NCBI GenBank assembly: GCA_039720395.1
Contig: CM077833.1
Coordinates: 12,399,133 to 12,463,132 of the forward strand
Length of the DNA: 64,000 bases
DNA from: Liquidambar formosana
Taxonomy: Eukaryota > Streptophyta > Magnoliopsida > Saxifragales > Altingiaceae
Direction: 5' to 3'
The notes beneath the pieces were generated by a model, which had not been told where the DNA came from, searched no databases, and worked only from the letters and a program-made list of their open reading frames with translations. Positions within the stretch are counted from its first letter, which is position 1. Each line of letters opens with the position of its first letter. Below are positions 23,501 to 34,287 of the stretch, in pieces. A program made the position numbers and the translations under genes.

Positions 23501-24385
23501 GAGTTAAAATAACAAGAAAAATCAACTTAAAAATAACTTGATTTGTGAAAAATAAAATAAAAAATACCTTTATTTTGTGAAAAGTCAAAGTCAAAAATAC
23601 CTTGACTTTGTTGATTTTCCAAAAAATAAACTTAAAAACTAGAAAATCAGCTTAAAAATGACTTGATTCATGAAAAATCAAGTCAAAAATACCTTGGTTT
23701 TATGATCCACAAGCAACCAAAAAAAAAAAAGGAGGAAGGAGCAGTAGAATCCCAGATCTGTCTTTACCCACAATCTGGCAGAGAGAGGTGGAGGAAAAAG
23801 ATAGTGGCATCATTGGAGCACCAAGATCTAATGTCTCGTTGCTGTCATACAGTCATCTCGTTGCCTGTGAGGATGTGATTGGGTCGAGCACTCCTATGAT
23901 GACGATGACAGTGACGAAGTTTGGCATATGGAGATGGAAATCGGAGAGAGGCAGATAGATGAGTGGCCTAGGTTAAGATGGGAGAGAGAGGTTACCCAGA
24001 TCTGATCATAGATCTATTGCCCCTAAAAGGGAGGCTCCATATCTTATAGAGAGAGAGAGATCTGGAAGAGGGAGTTTGTATTCCGTCTTTTATGCATGTA
24101 AGGGTAGGTTGGTCATTTAATGAAGTCGACTTACTTCGGCTACCGATCACTTCGGCTAAAAATATCATTATGCTTTAAAAAAATATGAAATCCTCATGGA
24201 TGTTCATAGATCTATAATACGTTATTGATAAGTGATTTTCAAATCTATATCTATACTTTTTTCTTTCTATTGCAATTTTGATAAAAACAATTATATAAAA
24301 AAAATGAATGTATAATTTTATATTTTATGAAGAAAAAAATGAAACCTTTTTGTATTTATCTATTTTTTTATACAATATAAAAGTG
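23501..24385. other. Non-coding interval with local inverted repeats
   Basis: From 23512 to about 23705 the words ACTTGATT, AAAATCAAGT and AAAATACC recur, including a near-perfect hairpin ACTTGATTCATGAAAAATCAAGT-type unit near 23661. From about 23735 to 24110 the sequence is GC-richer with GA microsatellites but has no convincing coding frame. It probably belongs to the element ending at 24416. Confidence 0.4.
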
Positions 24386-24416
24386 TTCACGTGCAACGCA
24401 CGTGTCCTACAACTAG
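24386..24416 (+). mobile_element. Helitron-type 3' terminus
   Basis: A 7-bp perfect stem CACGTGC/GCACGTG with loop AAC is followed eight bases later by CTAG and a T, the hairpin-plus-CTRR end of plant Helitrons. The 5' TC terminus was not found; the element probably includes 23.5-24.4 kb and perhaps part of 20.3-20.9 kb. Confidence 0.55.
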
Positions 24417-24864
24417 TTTATTCAAAAACTTCAAATAGAGCTACAGGTTGAAGGACCCAAATTTACATAGGCCCCTCGAAAGAGATATTTGGAACTCAAA
24501 CGACGGCAAGATTATATCTCATAATCACACATCAGAAAATAATAAATAAATAAATAAGAAGCTCCTCTAATATCTACTTTGAATAGTAAAATCCTAAACC
24601 ATAAAATTCCTAAATTTAGGGCTAAAAGTTCAATAAAAGTGATACTCTAGGCAGTTAATATAGTGATACTATAGGAAGTTGATTCAGAAAATTGTGGACC
24701 AAGTACACAGAAAAAGTTGAAGTCAAAGACACAGCCTAAAATAGGAATTTCCTTTACTCATTCCAATGTTATCGATGCCATTTCACTCACTTCTTAAACA
24801 AACAGTAAACAATAAGATCAGGGTGACTTTCAAAATTTATCAGAGTTGATTGAACCAGGCATAC
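24417..24864. other. Start of intron 5 of the SAC gene
   Basis: Downstream (minus strand) of the exon 5 donor. AT-rich, with no exon or element recognised. Confidence 0.5.
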
Positions 24865-27800
24865 CGTGTCCCTGCAAAATGCCGAGAACGTCTGGAAACT
24901 AGAGAAACGCTGAAGTCCCTTCCAAAAATGGATAGCCTAGCCTGCCATCATGAAGTACAATAGATCAATTAAAGTACTAAACATAGATATATTGCGCTTA
25001 ATTGAAATAACTCTAAAGTTTAAAGCCATTTATGATCAACTGATTAGATATGATAAATTGAATCCTAGATTGAGAAAATGTCATATTTGGGGTGTGAGAA
25101 AATATGTTCACAGTCCAAAGCAAAGTTAAATCTTACTTCCACGGGATCAAGAATTTCACTAGGCAATCACTCACAATAACTATGAGAACATAAACAAGGA
25201 CAATGGTAATAAAAGTAAAACGTATTATTCAATATTAAAATTTTCTCCCAAAAGTGCCTTGGAAACACCTTACTAAATTTGAACTCATTTCAGTTTTGAA
25301 AAGTTAGATTATTATAAACAAATAAAAATATTCTCAAAAAAAAAGACAGAACAAAACTACACAGAGTGCATTTTGCCAAGAACACAGACACACAGACGAG
25401 AGAAAGAGAGAGAGAAGAAAAAGAAGAAAAACTTAAAAACTAATTAAAGCTTCCATAGTCCTTTGAAAAGCACACTATGAAAATCCTAAGATCACTAGAA
25501 AACAATATCGGCAAAAAGCATTAGCTAGAACCATTCAAGATACCACAATGCAAGCAACGCTCCTCACACCATATAAAAATCACCAATTTCTCTCCCTCCA
25601 CATGACCTCAAGAATTCAAAGGAGATGGTCCATATAAAAGGGCCTATAAACACCCCAGACCCCACTTCCTCTATGAAGAGAGAGAGAGAGAGCCTTAGCC
25701 ACTAGTAAATGAATCATAAGGAAAAATCATACTATACCACATCGACAAGAAGACCATAAGGCCGAGCAAAAGAGCAATGAAGGAAGAGGTGACCAGGGTT
25801 CAAAGTCTCGTTTGTCTCAGACAAGATCTCGCCAAGACAAACCAAAATCGCCCTTCTCTAATACAAGAACTATGGATGTTACAAATATATATAGGATAGT
25901 CTCATTCTCGGCCAATAATGACGGGATCTTGAACAAGACGAGACAAGATTGACGAGAAATCGAAGTCTCGGTTTGATTCGAACGATTTCTCGTCCAAATA
26001 GTACGAGACGTGATGTTTGCCCATACGGCCTACCTCAACAGTCGATTCTAGCTCAAGCTTCCCCTCTTTCTCTCTCTTATACAATTTACACTTCGTTTAG
26101 TTCTCAGTTCTTAGTAGAATAGATCTAGTGGGTGTCATCACTTCGTCTCCGTCGTTCGAATCTAGATCCTGGTGGTCTCCGGTGGGCGACAGCGACAGAG
26201 ACATCTCTGTCTTCTCAAGTGGGCGATAGTGGCAGCGACACTAGGTAGCGAAAGCAGCAACGGCAGCGGCTCAGGTGGGCGGTAGAGGTGGCACCTCAGG
26301 TCGATGGTCAAGACTCCATCGCACTCTCTTCTCTTCTCCCTCGCACTCTCCCTCCATCTCACTCTCTTCTCTCTCGTAGATCAGGAGTGGGTCGAGTGGG
26401 TCGAGCCCTCCAGATCCACCGACTTAAGGTAAGTAAGGTTTTTTTTAATTATTATTTGTTTTTGTTTTCTTTTTTAAATGCTGTTGAGACTTAAGTCTAA
26501 CAAAGCTGATTTTTTTTTTTTCATTTTTTTCATTTTTTTTAAAGTGCTATTGATATGGACCTACACAGTTTTTTTTTTTTCATCATCATGAACTTATAAA
26601 TTTGAATTTTTTTTTTATAAATGCTAAATCTTTTTGATAAATGATAATTTTAAATAAAAAAATTACGAAAATCCTAATTTTTAAATTTAGAAAATTGTTA
26701 CACATTTTATTAATCATCATGAACTTATAAATATGCACAAATAATTTGGAAAATTATTTTTAGTTGATGTGTATTTTTATATATGATGTTTATTTATGTT
26801 CTTTGGAATTATATTATATATCTAAAACATAAAAATAGTGTTCTTTCATGATATATTAGTGCGTTAGCGCCTATTTTTATGTTTTTTTAACATATTCTGT
26901 GCATTGAGTTCATTATTTTGCTTATTTGATGGTTCCAATGTAATTATCATATTTTCTACAAATTTTCTATGATTTTTTTGAATTTTTTCAAACACTTTTT
27001 CATGCATAAAGTTGCATCTCGCCCGAGACACGACGAGTTCGACGAGATCAAGATGAACGAGACCAAAACAAGACGGGGACCAAGACTGAGATTTTGAACC
27101 ATGGAGGTGACACGGATTCAGCATCAAATACACAGAATACCCATTATTTGCACTTTGGAGTAGAAAATCTTTTGTACACTCAGGAGCAATCAGAACTGGA
27201 TACTTACTCCATGTGGACCCTAGTGGCATGACCATGGTTCAAAGTCTTGTCCGAGATGGACGAGATCTCACTAGGTTAACCCGGTCTCATTCAGGAGCGA
27301 GACGATATCTTAAGACGAATCAAGTTTATGGGAGAAATAATGCATACCGAAGGAAATGGCTGAGATCTCGTTCGAAATGAAATCAAAGTATATATAATAT
27401 GTTGTGCGTGAGTAGTTAGGGAGTATATACGTTTTATATATGTATTTTTTTCTTTTTTTTTCTTTTTTTTTCTTTTTTTGAAAAAAATGAAATCTTAATG
27501 AATGCCCTTCAATCAAAACATATACTAGATCATTGATACGTTATTTTTATTATTGTTATTTCAAATTATTTTTTATATCTAAAACCTAATTATAGTGTAT
27601 TTTCAAGTTACAGTAGCGCGCTATTTTCCTATTTTTGACCATATTATGTATCTCAAGTTACTTGTTTGCTTATTTAATGGTTCCAATGTGATTTTCCTAT
27701 TTTGTCTGATTTTCCGGAGATTTTTTTGAATTTTTTAAAACATTCTTTAATGCATAAAGTTACGTCTTACCCAAAACGTGATGAGATGAATGAAACCAAG

Positions 27801-30092
27801 ATGATCGAGACTGAAATGCGACGACAACCAAGATCGAGACTGAAACTTTGAACCACAGGCATGACCGATCAAGCGATCACCACCAAAGGCACCACATGGC
27901 CTATGCGCATCCACTTGCACCATTTGCCCTCGTCAAGGCATGCCCCCACCTCAACAACGATTCCTACTCAGGGAAGATGCTCTCCCTAAAGTGGATGCCA
28001 ATGCTTCTTTGTTGCTGACTAGAGGTCAAATCCCACTCCGATGGTAGTATTCGATGTTAGAAAACCCGCAATATTCCTTTCAGAGTGCTGCATAAGCACC
28101 ACATCCTAATTGTAGTGGTCATGGAGTCAAATCCCACTCTAGTTCAATTCTCTCATGTAGCGGTCATGGAGTCTTCCCCTAGAAATGACTTGAGGATCTT
28201 AGTTTGGTGGCTTGAGAAGAGGCTGGACAAGGTAGAGGTCACCCCTGAGGCATAAAGCGGCAGTAGTTCATACCTTAGCCAATTTGAGAGTAAGTAAAAT
28301 AACATGTCCCCGGATGTGTCACCTACAACCAAACACTTAGATATCGATATCGATAGATATACCGAGGGTCCAAAAACACAGATATATCAAATATATCAAT
28401 AGATATATAAAAAAATCAATAATGATTTCGAGATATGACGGATATTATTAGTTAAACATGGAAATTTTCATTGAAACTCTAGAAAACAATGATTTCGACT
28501 TAAATGCATAATCTAGAATCAAAATATTGCAATTTATATGTGTACAAGACAAGTATATGTTGTGTTGTATAAAAAATGAGTTGTGCTGACCAAATAAATA
28601 ATACAAATTTATGCAAATTTATTCGATATTTTGTCAAAAAGCTATAAACCACAAATACTTCAAAGCCCACCTAGGCTTTACGCCTGCAAAGTCCACATAA
28701 CAATTAGTTGGATCACACTTGATCTTCTCCTATATAAAACCCGATGCCATTTAATGTTTTTTTTTTTTTTTTTTTTTTTTTTTTGGGCTAAGGGGGTGCC
28801 CTAAGAGGGGGGGGGGGGGGGGGGGGCGGCAACAAAAAGCAAGTTCACAGATTGGGAATCCCATACCGGGGAATAGCACATTACCCGGGGATGGGAATGT
28901 TAACATTCCCACATTTGGTTACTTAGGAATGGGTAATAGGATTCCTTTTAACATTCCCAATAACTTGTTTAGTTGGGTCAGGAATCCGATTACTAATATT
29001 ATGAAATTCCAATACTACCCTTTGATTGAATGTCACTAATACAAGATTCCAATATCAATTCAATTTGAGTCGCCCATTGTTTTCAATATAAATCACTTCT
29101 AGAAGAAACTTAATCGAGAAATAGAAAATAAATTTCATTTGAAAAAAGATGAACTACCAAATGATAGCATTCCTCAATACTTCACCACTATCCAGCAACA
29201 TATATATTTACTTCTGTATTTAGGCCAAAAAGCTTTCCCAGAAAAGTTTGGAAAAAGTAAAAAATAAAAAATCACGGAGAAGCATACCAGTTTGTAAAAT
29301 TTGGTTCAGAATGAAAATCCAAAAAAAATTTGTCCATCACCTAAATTGTCCATCTAACCAATTTGTCCAAAAAAAGCACACCAATTTGTAAAAATTGGTT
29401 TAGAATGAAAATCCAAAAAAAATTGTCCATCACCCAATTTTTCCATCACACCAGTTTGTCCAAAAAAGCACACCAATTTAGTTCACAATGAAAATCCAAA
29501 AAAATCCCAGAAAAGTACAGTTTGTCCATCACCCATTTTAAGAAATCCAAAAAATAGAAATAAAATTTGTTCCATGAAAAAAAAGGGAAAATTACAGATT
29601 GCCCCCCCTGATCTTTGAGCGGAAATCACTTTTCACCCCTCATCTTTAAAATCAGACAAATAACCCCTTTAAATTTCAAAAATTTTATTTGGACCTATGC
29701 CGTTAACAGAATCCGTGAAATGACTATTATACTCTTGAGACATTTCATCTAAAGATGCAAAATTACATCCTTACCCTCATTTTATTTTCCACAAACAAAT
29801 TGGATGAAGCTTCTCAAGGAAGCTTCTGGATCCTTACATGGACGAGGCGATCGGAGTTTACTCCCATAGAAAACTCGCCAGAGTTGCAGCGGCAACTTGT
29901 CACCTCCAAACCCTAACACCACCCAACCATGAAAATTTCCACGACACATACGCTTTGATAAGGAGGATGATCCGCTTCTTCAACTAGGGTTTTGAAGATC
30001 TAGATTGGGTATCCATTTATTCAAGATTTGGTGTCCTGTTAGTTTTTGAAGCTATAAATTGGCAAAGGAAAAAAGGCAATTTTGAGACAAAA

Positions 30093-30129
<37 letters not shown>

Positions 30130-30763
30130 TTCTTTATCTATCTTCAGTGGTTGAAGCCCAAACCCTCTTCAGTGGTTGAAACCCAAACCCATTCACCAAC
30201 ACACAACATTCAGATCTGAAGCCGTCAAATCTGAAGCCCAAACCTTCGTCACCGATGGCGTGGTGCATCATCCACAGCAACTCAATGGCCATCTGCAAAT
30301 CGCCGTCGAGTTGTCGCTGTTGGTTGTTGCAGTTCCTCATGGTGGTTGTAGATCTGAATGCCATTGGCTGCTCCGACATTGCCCAAGAAGAAAAGAATGA
30401 CGCAGAAGGGAGCTACCATGGAAATCTGATCCTTTGGCCACCGACGATGATGATGTCGATGCCTTTCCAGTAAGGCGCGTGAGCAAATCGAAGCACGGAG
30501 CCTCAAATCCAGCCTTAGGAAGTTTCGTCTTCAAGATCTCCTCGCTGGATTCATCACGGGGAGCTTTTCTCTCGTCGCCGGAAGCTTTCTCTCTTCGCTG
30601 GATTCATCACGGGAAGCTTTCCTCTCTTCGCCAGATTTGAGCTCCTCACTTCGCCGGAAGCTTTCCTCTCTTCGCAGATCTGAGCTCCTCTCTTCGCTGG
30701 AAGTTTTTCTCCTTGTTAAAAACCCAAGCACTGACACCAACAAAGAACAGAGAATCCCAAAAG

Positions 30764-30797
<34 letters not shown>

Positions 30798-33700
30798 TGT
30801 GTGTGACAGAGAGAAACTGACGGAGATGGAGCTTCAATGGATACGAGGCTGAGGGAGTGAGAAGCACGTGGGCTGATAAGGGTATTTTGGTATTATTTGT
30901 GAAGTATATTGGTTAGGTGCAACGCACGTGATTTTTTCTGTTAAAATCATAACATCGGTTAGACAGAATGGTGTGAAGTGAATATTTTTTAAACTTTAGG
31001 GGGTTATTTGTCCGATTTTGAAGATGAGGGGTGAAAAGTGATTTCCGCTGAAAGATAAGGGGGGCAATCTGTAATTTTCCCCAAAAAAAGAGTACTTTCA
31101 GGATGAAATTCACACTAGTCTGTAACATGAAGGCAAGTGGACCTCCTGAACATATGAGCCGGAAAAGCATACAACCTCTCGGCAAGTCCAACGGACCCTC
31201 CGCATCGCAACCACTAGAGAACAAAAACGACAGGTGATATCACCAAAACAAATGCAACCAGATCTGGAGAAAATGAAGCCACTGCCACAATCAATCAGAA
31301 GCGTCGTACACATCTCAGCATACAATAGTAGCGACCACCATGAGGTGAGTCGCCGGAGAATTGTGTTGATGAAAGAGACGAATTTCAAAAATTGTAGAAC
31401 CGTATGGCTTTGATTTGAAGATAGGAGAGAATGTTAGGGTGGGGGATTGAGAAGGGACACTAAAGGAATCAGGAATTTTTTGTTACTCAATACAAGGGCA
31501 CACTTGTCATTTTCTTTATTATAAAACACATGCCCGAGAATCCATATGCAAACCCCCCTTAGCAACGGGCTTGGGATGCCCCCCTTTTGTGGAAATCCTA
31601 ACAGAAAGTTGTGGTACCAAACACCGGAATCGATAATCAAACCCCTTTCCCAAGAATCAAACCCACCAACCAAACACTGCCTTCGAGTCATCCTACATCT
31701 CACTCTGGCAAGAACCCACACCCCGAGAGCTCTCACACCCTACTCACTGCCTTCTCCTCACCTTGCTCTCAAATTGACCCTCTATCTACTCAAGAAAGAA
31801 TCCTCTTCTCATCCTATCATCACCATACATGGCTAACCTCTGACAAAAACAGCCTTTACAGCCATGGACCATGAACTACCCATTAAAACAGCCAGTATTG
31901 ATCACAGCAATGGCTAATATTATTACGTAATAGTGACGAAGGCTATTTAAAAACATGATAGAGACCCATCATTGCTTCAGTCACGAAATATGACCAACAC
32001 TTTCTCCCGCATCTTACATTTGTGAACTTCAGCCTCTAATTGATCAAATTTAGCATCTACGTTATAGGCACTTCAAAATCTATGAAGTACCCTCAGAGGA
32101 CACAAGATGGTGGGGGTTACAAGTATGAGAAGTGTCCAACAAGACATTGGCCTATTAATAAAGGAAGAGATGAGCATATTCCTAAGATTTAGTAATGTAG
32201 TCATATTATTACAAAGTACTTTCGGGAATATGAATTAAAACATTCAGTACTGCAACAAAAGAACATTTCTAGTCCAATTGGGTAAATGTTATCAAATTGT
32301 TTTCATTGTACATATCAATAATTTCAAATATAAATAATATTTTTAAACCTAGGGCTATTAGGACCATAAACATAGGACATCTACTAATCCACCACTCCTC
32401 ACCACTTAACAGCTTCAATCCAACCGACATATAAAAAAACCCTTCCACCACATCAATCCCCTTCACCACTCTAAAATACTAAATAATAACAATCCCGCCC
32501 GAGGCCCCAACAGAGGGGGAAAAAGCCCATTCTTTGTTACGCACCTCCCAAACACTCCTAATCACAAGACGAATAGACGATCAACTACTTCTGATTTGGA
32601 CTCTTGAAACATTACTATATCCGGCTAAATTTTTAAAAGCAAGTTCTTGATCACCCTTCACTTCCAAGCAGAACCTAAACCTTTAACATTTCAACTAACC
32701 ATCTTCATTAAACACCACTACTCTCCCCAACCTTCATGGACCTAGCCGACTCATAATTAACCTCCCATTGCAAAATTCTCAACTCCCTAGCCCCTTTTGG
32801 AGCCTTTCGAATCCCCTTATTTGCCACCCTGCCACTACAAACTGGTAAATGCTAATGCTATATGATAGTGTTTGTATAGACATTTATGAGATTGCACTAA
32901 GATTCTAAGCAATTCCACATGTTTGCAAAACTTAACAAAATTTTACTCCATTTAAATTGTGTTTCCTAATTGTTTTCAATTTTGAACAGTAAACTTCACC
33001 CTAAAATGAAAATTCAACCATGAAGATGACTAATATTACAAAGTCACAAATAAGAATGATTAGAAAACATATAGCACAAGTACAAGGAGCTGATTGCACC
33101 CTACAACAGGACTACCGTAAAAAGAATATAATATGAGAAAAGAGGCAAATAAGAGAAACTGCTAGCTTAAAAGGATCAAATCTGAGTTACATTTCTAGAT
33201 TGAGATAAAGCGAAATATGTAAAATTGTTTAAGTTGCATATATAATCTACAAAATCGACATATGATGAGAGGAACTCATTAAAACACACACAGATAACCA
33301 AGAGAAAGCATCATATACCTGCTTAAAATGCCCATGAACCAATGCAATAGTCCATATAGTGTTATTACATCTCAATCGAATTGCCTGTGTTAGATACGCA
33401 TTCCACACAAATATGTTCTCATATGGCATCCCTTCCTCATCCATTGACAACACATTTTTTTGCAGACTTTGCATTATAGGATAAGTATAACTATAAAAAA
33501 AATCATTTGTCAAATCGACACTGGATAAAAGCTTCTTGTACCTGCAATTGAGGCAAATATCAACATAAGAACCGTTAAGATGCTATAAATGTCCAATTAA
33601 TAGCCTTCTGGAGGCCATGGGCACACAGCTAAATCAAAGGCAGACTCTCAATCAGTTTCCAGCAGAACAATGTGATATAATGATTGTTTTCTGATTGAAT

Positions 33701-34245
33701 AAAAATATGAGAAACTTGGGAGCATTCTTAAAAGGCCATCCATAAACCAAGTGTCACTTAACTAGTTGGTGTTGATAACTAGAATAGAAAACAATTTTTA
33801 AAATGTGGATAGCATGCTTCCAAACAGTTAATATCAGATTCTCCAACCTGGGAGGTAAAGAATTGTGGGGTGGAGTATTGGAAGTTTGATGCAGTCAGGT
33901 AACTGGGTCCGTAAAATTCTAGCACATTTTAGGTCATATTTTCCTTCTCTATAAGATCACTTTAAAGTCTGCAATGGCTATCCCTAATACTTTGTTTTAC
34001 AATCTATCATCTTTGTCAACATGAAATAGTCCAAAAATTGCAAACAAAACAGTAACAAAATAAATGGGAATATAAGTGCATTAGTTATTTTAAAATGCTT
34101 CCAAATTTCTTCAAGAACAGTATATCCACCACTTTTACTTCTCACTGATCTTTCTACCTATTACCTAAGGATCGCAACGCAATGGGTTTAAGATGGGGCA
34201 CCCCTATCTCAACCCCATGGTGTTTTAAAAACAAATATATATAAT

Positions 34246-34287
<42 letters not shown>

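Noticed and set aside
30531..30867. Ser/Arg/Glu-rich frames
   Set aside because: Repeat-derived frames inside the Mutator-like element; no domain and no splice context.
31960..32075. Minus-strand stretch reading KFDQLEAEVHKCKMREKVLV
   Set aside because: Only about 31 codons between stops, without ATG or consistent splice sites; looks exon-like but cannot be supported.
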